Positions 38,488-46,052 of a DNA stretch of 64,000 bases are shown one piece after another. The notes below the pieces were generated by a model. The model was not told the origin of the DNA and ran no database searches. It was given only the letters and a program-made list of their open reading frames with translations. The translations under genes and the position numbers were made by a program. Where the stretch lies: assembly GCF_020524325.1 (NCBI RefSeq), contig NZ_JAIVKY010000005.1, positions 124,001-188,000 on the forward strand, given 5' to 3'. How positions within the stretch are numbered: the stretch's first letter is position 1; the number at the start of each line of letters is the position of its first letter. Origin of the DNA: Sutcliffiella horikoshii. GTDB lineage: Bacteria; Bacillota; Bacilli; Bacillales; Bacillaceae_I.

Positions 38488-40695
38488 ATGAACAAGCTAA
38501 AACAGCTTTATGATAACAGTATAGAAAAAGCTAATAGCTTTATAAGGGAAAGCAAAAGTCATCTTGTTATTAGCCTTCTGCTTTATATATCAGTTTTTGT
38601 TTTCGTATTAAGTTATTTCTTCTTTACGGGTGCAGGAAAGTGGTTTGATATCCTATTAATTGCAGGGACAGGTGCTTTGGCATTAGTCTTAGGCCTAGGA
38701 ATAACTTTAGTCCTCTTGAACATTTTAGAGGAATTACCAAGAATTCTGGTGGCTGTCATTGTTGCTTGTATTGTGGTGATATATAGTGTTGGAGCGTTTA
38801 TGGGCCCGTTTTTCCGATTAATGGGATTTACCGTCCTAGTCCTGGCAATATTTTTAGGAATTACAGTTTTCTTTTATCGTAACAAGAAAAAAGCCCTTTT
38901 TCTTTTTTTTAGTTTCATAACGGTAGGCTTGCACATAGGAGCTGTCTACTTAGCAGTTACAGATGGGAAAGAAGGTCCTTGGTCACTTGAAATAAACAGC
39001 AATGAAACACCTTTAACAAACCCAGCTGACAGTGGAGGAGCCAAGGTTCAGTATTTTACATATGGAAGTGGCAAGGATGAACGCAGAGAAGAATATAGAG
39101 ATGTAAAATACAAATCGCCTACTGTCAATATGTCGTCGTTTGTTGCCCAGCCTAAAGGGTTGAATAAATGGTACCGAGAATGGTTTTGGGGATTTGATTT
39201 ATACAATGCACCTTTGAATGGTCGAGTTTGGATGCCGGAAAAAGAAGAAGAAGGAGCATATCCTCTCGTTTTAATCGTCCATGGCAATCATAATATGGCT
39301 GACTTTTCCGATGGAGGTTATGCATATCTTGGTGAAATGCTCGCTAGTAAAGGGTATGTCGTTGCGTCGGTGGATGAGAACTTTATCAACTCCGGTAAAA
39401 CAGGTCATATCGGTTGGGATAACGCCGGGAGGGCATGGTTGTTACTGAAACATCTGGAGTTGTGGCAGTATTGGAACAATGACAGTACACATGCGCTATA
39501 CAACAAAGTGGACATGGATAATATTGCTCTCATCGGCCACTCCAGGGGAGGAGAAGCGGTCAGCATTGCTAAGCTCTTCAATGATCTCGATCGGTTTCCA
39601 AATAACGCAAAAGTAAGTCTAAACTTTGATTTTTCCATTAAGTCATTAGTAGGGTTATCGCCTGGTGATGGCCGTTTCAAACCGGGAGATCAGCCAGTAA
39701 AACTACAAGATGTTAACTACCTTACCCTTCAAGGTGGAAATGATACGGACCATACGAATTACCTTGGTATGAGACAATTTCAACGTGTTTCTTTTTCAGA
39801 TGATTTTGATGGGTTCAAAAGCAGTATCTATATAAATGGTGCCAACCATGGTCAATTTAATTCTGATTGGGAAGTGGATCAACCAAGTCCGTATTGGTGG
39901 TTTATGAATCGCAAAGAGATAATGGATCCAGAAATGCAAAGAGAAATCACCAAGGTATATGTTTCTGCCTTTCTTGACACCACTCTAAAAGGGAAACGGG
40001 AATATCGCGAAGTTTTTTCAAATAAGGAGATTGCTTCGTCATGGGTTCCAACCGATCCGCTTAGAGTGCGCTATGAGGATCATGATTTTCAATCTATCGC
40101 TTCTTTCGAGGAAGATGCGGATGTAACCAAAACTACCGAAGAGGGAGTACGGTTACAAGGATACAATCTCCGTGTATGGAAGGAGATAAATTTACTTCAA
40201 AGAAATAAAGAACAACAAAATAATCAGGTAGTAAAACTTGGTTGGACGAATAAAAACAGTCGATATACCATCACATTGCCTGAAGGGGTTGCCGAAAACC
40301 TCTCAGAAGACACTATATTAAGGTTTGATGCAGCCCAGGCACATCCAATTAGATATGATTTTTATTCAATTGACCTACCTGAAGGATATGAAAATAAAGC
40401 AATTCCTATATCAGTAAGTGTCAAAACAAAGGGAATGGCGGATTTTGATGGCAGAGTAAGAAAAACCATTTACGTCGAACCTACTTATACTACTACCTTG
40501 TACCGTTTTGATTGGTGGAATGATCGTTACGGCAATCAATATGAACATATGCTTCAAACATACGGTATCCCTTTGAATTATCTAAAAGAGAATTTTCCTG
40601 ATATAGATTTTACACAGATAGAAGAGGTTACGTTTGAATTCAACCAGACAGATAGCGGGTTGATTTTCTTAGATAACATTGGCTTTAACAACTAA
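38488..40695 (+). CDS. Large membrane-anchored alpha/beta hydrolase
   Basis: A 735-residue protein. Residues 1-155 hold four or five membrane helices. A conserved-looking linker (PTVNMSSFVAQP) follows. Residues 245-500 form an alpha/beta hydrolase with oxyanion region LVLIVHGNHNMADFSDG, nucleophile elbow GHSRGG (Ser352), an acid candidate in GGNDTDHTNYL and the histidine in NGANHGQFNSDW. A C-terminal beta-rich domain (550-735) follows. It may be an envelope lipase/esterase or cutinase-like enzyme. Translated 16 nt after panF and probably co-transcribed; the substrate is unknown. Confidence 0.78.
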   Translation: MNKLKQLYDNSIEKANSFIRESKSHLVISLLLYISVFVFVLSYFFFTGAGKWFDILLIAGTGALALVLGLGITLVLLNILEELPRILVAVIVACIVVIYSVGAFMGPFFRLMGFTVLVLAIFLGITVFFYRNKKKALFLFFSFITVGLHIGAVYLAVTDGKEGPWSLEINSNETPLTNPADSGGAKVQYFTYGSGKDERREEYRDVKYKSPTVNMSSFVAQPKGLNKWYREWFWGFDLYNAPLNGRVWMPEKEEEGAYPLVLIVHGNHNMADFSDGGYAYLGEMLASKGYVVASVDENFINSGKTGHIGWDNAGRAWLLLKHLELWQYWNNDSTHALYNKVDMDNIALIGHSRGGEAVSIAKLFNDLDRFPNNAKVSLNFDFSIKSLVGLSPGDGRFKPGDQPVKLQDVNYLTLQGGNDTDHTNYLGMRQFQRVSFSDDFDGFKSSIYINGANHGQFNSDWEVDQPSPYWWFMNRKEIMDPEMQREITKVYVSAFLDTTLKGKREYREVFSNKEIASSWVPTDPLRVRYEDHDFQSIASFEEDADVTKTTEEGVRLQGYNLRVWKEINLLQRNKEQQNNQVVKLGWTNKNSRYTITLPEGVAENLSEDTILRFDAAQAHPIRYDFYSIDLPEGYENKAIPISVSVKTKGMADFDGRVRKTIYVEPTYTTTLYRFDWWNDRYGNQYEHMLQTYGIPLNYLKENFPDIDFTQIEEVTFEFNQTDSGLIFLDNIGFNN

Positions 40696-40709
40696 TCAAT
40701 GCATAAAAA

Positions 40710-40765
40710 AACCAACTCTCCCTCATAGTAAATATAGAATCATCATACAAGGGGGAGAGTAGGTT
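40710..40765 (+). promoter_or_regulatory. Inverted repeat covering the ribosome site of the ComEC-like gene
   Basis: AACCAACTCTCCCTC (40710-40724) pairs with GGGGGAGAGTAGGTT (40751-40765): 13 Watson-Crick pairs, one G-U and one mismatch. The right half contains the Shine-Dalgarno and the first bases of TTG 40764. There is no T-run after it, so it fits a translation-masking hairpin better than a terminator. Function inferred. Confidence 0.55.
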
Positions 40766-42032
40766 GAACATGAAAAAAATCATCATATTGCTGCTTCTCG
40801 CTATTCTTCTTCAGCCACTGAATGCTCCTGAGTCAAGTACGCTGACACCACTGTCCATTAATCAAAATGGTTCGGCATCATTTCTCTATGAAATAGAGAA
40901 ACCAAAGGACACCAACATAGTTTCTCTCCCTTTACTTGTTCATTTTATTGATGTGGGGCAAGGGGACGCAATCCTCCTTCAAACCCCTAATGGTTCTAAT
41001 GTACTTGTAGATACCGGCCCTAAAGATTCATCTAAAAAACTGCTTGCTTATTTAAAAAAATTAAACGTATTGTCCATTGATTTGTTAGTCATCACTCATC
41101 CGGACTTTGACCATATTGGAGGCATTCCTTCCCTACTGGAAAAGTTACCTGTCAAGAAAATATTAGACAGCGGGAAGGCACATACAACCTTAACATTCAT
41201 TCAATACAAACAATATGTATGGAACAATATCGTCCCTGTACAATATGCAAAAGAAAAAATGAAGTTGGACATTGATCCTGAATTAAAAATCAAGGTGTTA
41301 AACAGTGGTTCTGAAGAGAAAGAAACAAACAATGCATCCATTGTCCTTCATATTACATACGGAGAGATGAAATTTTTATTAATGGGTGATACGGAGGAAG
41401 AAGAAGAAAAGAGAATGAGCAGGAAATATAAACTTGAATCGACCATCTTGAAGGTTGCCCATCATGGTTCTAACAGTTCCTCGACCGCTTCGTTTTTAAA
41501 GGATGTTCAGCCCAAAATCGCAGTAATATCCGCCGGGAAGGATAATGACTTCCATCATCCGCATTTGCCTGTATTAAACAGATTAATTGAGAGTGGTGCA
41601 GATATTTACAATACTGCGGAGTCTGGGAGCATTGTTTTTTCAACAGATGGGAAGCTCTTATTTGTCAACAATCGTCCATGGCTCTATGCTAATCAGCAAA
41701 AGCAAGAAACAAATAATTCGATTGTCATCACCGGTTTGGATGTAAAAGAAGAAATGGTGACATTAGAAAATAAAAGCGCTGAAACAGTTGATATGTCCTA
41801 TTGGAAGCTGGTAAGTAAAAAAGGATATCAAACATTTGATTTCCCTGAAAATTATAAGCTCCAACCTGGCGAAACCATTTACATTGCTTCAGGCGCACAT
41901 AAACAACATTTTAAAAAATATATCCATTGGTTAAGTGATCATTTGTGGAATAATAATGGTGATAAAGCTCAACTTTATGATGATCAAGGAGATTTAGTGG
42001 ATGAATATGAAGCAGTACTGAAGGACGAATAG
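40764..42032 (+). CDS. Secreted ComEC/Rec2-type metallo-beta-lactamase-fold protein with lamin-tail-like domain
   Basis: A 422-residue exported protein: a signal peptide, an MBL domain with VHFIDVGQGDAILLQTP, DLLVITHPDFDHIGGIPSLL (the metal motif, first His about residue 112), FLLMGDTEEEEE and LKVAHHGSNSSSTASFL, as in the soluble domain of ComEC. The C-terminal part (about 310-422: VITGLDVKEEMVTLENKSAETVDMSYWKL, PGETIYIASG) looks like a lamin-tail domain. Related proteins act as extracellular nucleases. TTG 40764 has GGGGGAG 6 nt upstream; ATG 40770 is an alternative. Confidence 0.82.
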   Translation: MNMKKIIILLLLAILLQPLNAPESSTLTPLSINQNGSASFLYEIEKPKDTNIVSLPLLVHFIDVGQGDAILLQTPNGSNVLVDTGPKDSSKKLLAYLKKLNVLSIDLLVITHPDFDHIGGIPSLLEKLPVKKILDSGKAHTTLTFIQYKQYVWNNIVPVQYAKEKMKLDIDPELKIKVLNSGSEEKETNNASIVLHITYGEMKFLLMGDTEEEEEKRMSRKYKLESTILKVAHHGSNSSSTASFLKDVQPKIAVISAGKDNDFHHPHLPVLNRLIESGADIYNTAESGSIVFSTDGKLLFVNNRPWLYANQQKQETNNSIVITGLDVKEEMVTLENKSAETVDMSYWKLVSKKGYQTFDFPENYKLQPGETIYIASGAHKQHFKKYIHWLSDHLWNNNGDKAQLYDDQGDLVDEYEAVLKDE

Positions 42033-42110
42033 GTTTTAAATCTTTCGAATGGTGTTATGTAAGTAGATAAGAACCTTTATCAAAAAGCCAATGCGAGGAG
42101 CCTTAAACCA

Positions 42111-42593
42111 TTGAAAAAACTAAAAAAACCAGTTCGTCTGACACTAGCACTTATAATGAGTCTATTTTTATTTATGCTGTACATCCACAATACCAAGGAA
42201 GAAGTTATAGCATCAGCCATAAAAGAATCAAATCAAAATGGTGTATCATTAAGTCTGCAAAATCCTTATGTCATGCCAATCAAAGTTTACAGAGCTTCCA
42301 TGATTGACGGCAAAGAAAATGAGCTTCCCATCACCGCCTACAGCATTAAACTCAATGGGGTATATACTGGTGGAGACTCCAGCCTAGATGGATCATTCAT
42401 GTCTACACAAACGGAGGAGTTTGAGGAATTGAAGGAGGTTACGATTCCAAGCGACACTTCAAAAAATGAAGATATTTATAGCATCTATATTACAGACGAG
42501 AAAATGGAAGGAAGCGTAGAAGCAGCAGAAAAAGTCAAAATCACTTTCAAAATATTTTCCTTCCTCCCAATAACGACCACCATATCACTCTAA
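42111..42593 (+). CDS. Exported protein of unknown function
   Basis: A 160-residue product with an N-terminal membrane or signal segment (LTLALIMSLFLFMLYI), followed by a beta-rich domain with an immunoglobulin-like strand pattern (GVSLSLQNPYVMPIKVYRASM, AYSIKLNGVYTGG, VKITFKIFSFLPITTTISL). TTG 42111 has GCGAGGAG about 10 nt upstream. Followed by a terminator. No family recognised. Confidence 0.68.
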   Translation: MKKLKKPVRLTLALIMSLFLFMLYIHNTKEEVIASAIKESNQNGVSLSLQNPYVMPIKVYRASMIDGKENELPITAYSIKLNGVYTGGDSSLDGSFMSTQTEEFEELKEVTIPSDTSKNEDIYSIYITDEKMEGSVEAAEKVKITFKIFSFLPITTTISL

Positions 42594-42620
42594 ACACTGC
42601 GTACCCTGCAGTGTTTTTTA
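42593..42620 (+). terminator. Intrinsic terminator
   Basis: AACACTGC pairs with GCAGTGTT at 42593-42600 and 42608-42615, followed by a T6 run. Confidence 0.86.
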
Positions 42621-42633
42621 TGTTTATAAGACA

Positions 42634-43200
42634 GTTGATTTCCGTTCCAGGCGCTTCGCTTGCCTGCGGGCGTCTGCGCGCCTGCTCGGCTTGCAGCGAC
42701 GCCACTGAAAAAGTCTATAAATTTAGATGTAGTTTAGACCCCGCTGTTGATTTACGAAAAAGGCTTCGCTTTCCTAGGGGCGCTGCTGGAGCCTCCTCGG
42801 CTACGCCTGCGGGGTCTCCACCTAGCGCTATCTCCCTCAGGAGTCTCCGCCTTTTTCTCCAATCACCAGCTAGAAATCATTTAAGTACATGAGATTTCAG
42901 ATTTTCAGTGGCTTCGCTTGCAGCCTGTGGGGTCTCACCTGTCGCTTCCTACCGCGGGCGTCTGCGTGCCTTCCACTTCAATCAACAAGGTGACTTCATT
43001 CACTCAAATTTTTAAAAAGCTATTTTACGCTTAAATTGAAAACCATTAACGTTTCGTCCTCCCAATTTCGAGCTGTGGATTGGAGCAAATGGCGTAGACT
43101 CCAGCGGGGGAGTAACGGTAGGGTGAGACCCCTAAAGCGGAGTGAGGAGGCTCAAGCACCGTCCCGCGGAAAGCGAAGCCATTTGCGGAAATCCACAGCG
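42634..43200. repeat. Composite palindromic element with nested copy (copy D)
   Basis: The left arm starts GTTGATT at 42634 and ends AATCAAC at 42986, interrupted by an insert bounded by GCCACTGAAA (about 42701) and TTTCAGTGGC (about 42903-42912). The insert contains a family member at 42741-42871 in minus orientation. The right arm (43071-43200) has the best terminal pairing: GCTGTGGATT against AATCCACAGC, then CAAATGGC against GCCATTTG. It fills the gap before the CBO0543 gene. Confidence 0.86.
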
Positions 43201-43341
43201 GCGCTTAAGCAGCAGTTGTTGCCTGATTTTTCTCATTGTACAATCAGCCAACAGAGTATTTTAAAAGCATTAGGGGAAAATAAAACAACTTATGACTGTT
43301 TATAAAGGTGTTTAAGGTGATAAAGAGAGGGAATGTACATA

Positions 43342-43857
43342 ATGGAGATTGTCAATTATAACTCCCTATACAATTGGATAGTTCTAAGCTCAATAGCCGA
43401 TCCCCGCTGGTGGCTACTATTCGCATCCATTTTTTTCCCTTGGTTGTTGTGGTGGCGGATAGTAGAAAGATCCAGGATGTTTGAGATACTGGCCTTTGGT
43501 CTCTTTTGGGCAGCAATGGCAACGTGGCTGGATATACTAGGTACAGAATATGGAAAGTGGAGTTACCCCTTTAGATTAAACAATGACATTCAAACACTAC
43601 TTCCCGCAGATTCAGCGGTTATTCCTGTCTTGTATATGCTCCTATATCAATATACGTCTACGTGGAAATCATTCGTCATTGGCAGTGTGCTACTTGCAGG
43701 GGTCCTTTCTTTTATATTTGAACCACTCTTTCTGATGCTTGATATGTTGGATTTGAAAGAATGGTCCCACACGAAATCATTTTTATCTTTTATTTTTTTG
43801 GCAATTGCCACAAGAACTCTTTTCTTTTTTATAAAAAAGAAGCAGACTACTTTTTAG
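43342..43857 (+). CDS. CBO0543-family membrane protein
   Basis: A 171-residue protein with five membrane helices and an aromatic-rich N-terminus (PRWWLLFASIFFPWLLWWRIVERSR), then FWAAMATWLDILGTEYGKWSYPF, a pattern of the CBO0543 family seen in spore-forming Firmicutes. ATG 43342 is favoured over ATG 43333 because GAGAGGG (43325-43331) is 10 nt from the former. Function unknown. Confidence 0.75.
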   Translation: MEIVNYNSLYNWIVLSSIADPRWWLLFASIFFPWLLWWRIVERSRMFEILAFGLFWAAMATWLDILGTEYGKWSYPFRLNNDIQTLLPADSAVIPVLYMLLYQYTSTWKSFVIGSVLLAGVLSFIFEPLFLMLDMLDLKEWSHTKSFLSFIFLAIATRTLFFFIKKKQTTF

Positions 43858-43886
43858 TTGACTAACATGTATATACAAGTTAGACT
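43858..43886 (+). promoter_or_regulatory. Candidate sigma-A promoter of the trehalose locus
   Basis: TTGACT (43858-43863), a 17-nt spacer and TAGACT (43881-43886). The spacer contains the first TreR operator core, so a bound repressor would cover the promoter. Confidence 0.5.
43862..43883 (+). promoter_or_regulatory. TreR-type operator 1
   Basis: Palindrome centred on TGTATATACA (43868-43877) with arms CTAAC/GTTAG, one mismatched pair. The core equals the known B. subtilis TreR operator core TTGTATATACAA apart from one base. Confidence 0.8.
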
Positions 43887-43895
43887 AGTTTACAC

Positions 43896-43918
43896 CGACA
43901 TGTATATACAAGTTGTCG
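43896..43918 (+). promoter_or_regulatory. TreR-type operator 2, with a weak cre-like site following
   Basis: A second ATGTATATACAAG core with CGAC/GTCG arms, 33 nt after the first (about three helical turns), as expected for cooperative repression. TGTAAGCGTT (43925-43934) just downstream matches the first part of the CcpA cre consensus but not its end, so carbon catabolite control is only suggested. Confidence 0.72.
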
Positions 43919-44000
43919 TACAAATGTAAGCGTTTTTTCAGTGAGTTCGTAATTCATCATATAAAGAAAAAATATATCTAATTATTTTGGAGGGATTATT

Positions 44001-44510
44001 ATGTTCAAAAAACTTTTCGGAATGAAAGAAACCACCCAAATTCCTACTGAGGAAACAATCCTTGCACCTTTGAGCGGAAGAGTAACAGAGCTAAGCGAGG
44101 TTCCAGATCCGACGTTTTCACAGAAAATGATGGGGGATGGGTTGGCGATCGTTCCATCTGAAGGAGAAGTGGTTTCCCCTGTTGATGGAGAGATTGTTCA
44201 GTTCTTCCATACAAAACATGCAATTGGCATTCGTTCACTTTCCGGAGCGGAAATACTGATCCATGTTGGACTTGAAACAGTATCCATGAATGGGGAAGGC
44301 TTTGAAGGACATGTAAAAGAAGGCGATAAAGTAAAAGCTGGAGACAAATTGATTACTTTTAACATCGATCTTATTAAAGAGAAGGCTGCTGATATCATCA
44401 CGCCAATCGTTATTACGAATGGGGAAAATGTCGAGAGCCTCGATAAGTTATCCATGGTGGACGCTGTTAAAGGTCAAACAGAATTATTTCAGCTTAAAAT
44501 GAAAAATTAA
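44001..44510 (+). CDS. PTS EIIA component, glucose family (Crr-like)
   Basis: A 169-residue phosphocarrier. [62 protein letters not shown] (His88 is the phosphorylation site, His73 supports it), and [15 protein letters not shown] match the EIIA-Glc domain. TreP (next gene) lacks its own EIIA domain, so this protein probably feeds phosphate to it. AGGGATT precedes ATG 44001. First gene of the locus, after two TreR-type operators. Confidence 0.92.
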   Translation: MFKKLFGMKETTQIPTEETILAPLSGRVTELSEVPDPTFSQKMMGDGLAIVPSEGEVVSPVDGEIVQFFHTKHAIGIRSLSGAEILIHVGLETVSMNGEGFEGHVKEGDKVKAGDKLITFNIDLIKEKAADIITPIVITNGENVESLDKLSMVDAVKGQTELFQLKMKN

Positions 44511-44570
44511 GTAGCAATTAAATATAAGAGATTCTAAACAAATAGAGAAGAAATACAGGAGGAAACTCAA

Positions 44571-45986
44571 ATGGACATAAGAAAACAGACGGAAGAAATT
44601 GTCCAAGCCTTAGGGGGAAAAGAAAACGTTAGTGCTGCCACACATTGTGTGACTCGTCTCCGTTTGGCTTTGCATGATGAAAGTAAGGTAGATCAAAAAG
44701 CACTAGAAGGCATTGATGTCGTGAAAGGTTCTTTTTCCACTAATGGTCAATTTCAAGTTGTTATTGGACAAGGAACTGTCAATAAGGTTTACAAAGAGTT
44801 TGTTGAAATTACCGGTGTGGGAGAATCTTCAAAGGATGAAGTGAAGAAAGCTGCTGAATCAAACTTGAATCCCCTGCAGCGTGCCATAAAAACACTAGCG
44901 GATATTTTTATTCCCATATTGCCCGCCATTGTTACAGCTGGTCTACTGATGGGGATAAACAATTTGTTAACAGGGCCGGGTATTTTTTATGATGAACAAT
45001 CTGTTATTGATGTTCATACAGAATGGGCAGATATTGCAAGTATCATTAACTTGATAGCCAATACGGCCTTTGTCTTTTTACCAGGGCTTATTGGTTGGTC
45101 TGCTGCAAAACGATTTGGCGGCAGTGAACTGTTAGGGATTGTGCTTGGACTAATGCTTGTACATCCTGATCTACTTAATGCATGGGGATATGCAGAAGCT
45201 CAACAAGACGGAGCGGTTGAAACCTGGAAGTTTTTTGGATTAGAGATTGAAAAAGTAGGATATCAAGGACAAGTATTGCCTGTTCTTGTGGCGGCGTTTG
45301 TACTGGCTAAAGTAGAGCAATTCTTATCCAAACGGGTAAGTGACGCGTTTCATATGCTTATCGTCCCACCCATTACCTTATTATTGACAGGATTCGTAAC
45401 GTTTGTAGCAATTGGACCTGTTACATTTGCTATAGGTAATTTCCTGACGAACGGATTTGTAGGGATTTTTGATGCTGTTCCTGCATTAGGTGGACTTATT
45501 TATGGTGGTCTATATGCACCATTAGTAATCACAGGGATGCATCACACATTCCTTGCAGTAGATTTCCAACTGATTGCAACAATTGGTGGAACATTCTTAT
45601 GGCCGATGGTTGCCCTGTCAAACATTGCACAAGGTTCAGCTGCATTTGCCATGATGCTTGCGACGAAAGATGAGAAGTTGAAAGGTCTAGCATTAACATC
45701 TTCCATTTCTGCGTGGTTGGGAATTACAGAACCAGCAATGTTTGGTGTTAACTTACGTTTCCGCTATCCCTTTTTTGCAGCAATGATTGGTTCTGCCATT
45801 GCAGGGATTATTATAACCATTGCTGGTGTTAAGGCTCCGTCCATTGGGGTGGGTGGAATACCTGCATTCTTCTCCATTATGGCAGAATACTGGCCAATTT
45901 TCTTCCTTGGAATGGGAATAGTGCTTGTCGTACCATTTGTCATTACTTTCTTAATAGCAAAAGTGAAAATGAGAAAAGAAGCGTAA
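44571..45986 (+). CDS. treP: PTS trehalose-specific EIIBC component
   Basis: Imports trehalose as trehalose-6-phosphate. In the 471-residue protein, EIIB (1-90) has the phosphocysteine in THCVTRLRLAL (Cys26). EIIC (110-471) has ten-odd helices and GLLMGINNLLTGPG, GMHHTFLAVDFQLI and GITEPAMFGVNLRFRYPFF. No EIIA domain is present. Gene order with treA and treR downstream supports trehalose. AGGAGG lies before ATG 44571. A terminator follows within the cluster. Confidence 0.92.
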   Translation: MDIRKQTEEIVQALGGKENVSAATHCVTRLRLALHDESKVDQKALEGIDVVKGSFSTNGQFQVVIGQGTVNKVYKEFVEITGVGESSKDEVKKAAESNLNPLQRAIKTLADIFIPILPAIVTAGLLMGINNLLTGPGIFYDEQSVIDVHTEWADIASIINLIANTAFVFLPGLIGWSAAKRFGGSELLGIVLGLMLVHPDLLNAWGYAEAQQDGAVETWKFFGLEIEKVGYQGQVLPVLVAAFVLAKVEQFLSKRVSDAFHMLIVPPITLLLTGFVTFVAIGPVTFAIGNFLTNGFVGIFDAVPALGGLIYGGLYAPLVITGMHHTFLAVDFQLIATIGGTFLWPMVALSNIAQGSAAFAMMLATKDEKLKGLALTSSISAWLGITEPAMFGVNLRFRYPFFAAMIGSAIAGIIITIAGVKAPSIGVGGIPAFFSIMAEYWPIFFLGMGIVLVVPFVITFLIAKVKMRKEA

Positions 45987-45988
45987 AG

Positions 45989-46027
45989 ATTGTAAAAAGG
46001 GGTCTGTCCCCTTTTTGCAATTTTTTT
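45989..46027 (+). terminator. Strong internal terminator between treP and the GH13 genes
   Basis: ATTGTAAAAAGGGG (45989-46002) pairs with CCCCTTTTTGCAAT (46008-46021) with one G-U, loop TCTGT, then T7. It should uncouple the transporter genes from the hydrolases or set a lower level for the latter. Confidence 0.88.
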
Positions 46028-46052
46028 CAATTATGAAGGGAGAGGTTGATAG

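Noticed and set aside
42611-43305. Open frames such as 42611..42892 and 43036..43305
   Set aside because: They lie inside palindromic repeat arms, are GC-rich artefacts with no ribosome site, and have look-alikes in other repeat copies (62809..63051, 63130..63327, and the upstream extension of leuC at 7907).
43925-43938. A firm CcpA cre site at TGTAAGCGTT
   Set aside because: The 3' end of the site does not match the consensus, so it is mentioned only as weak.
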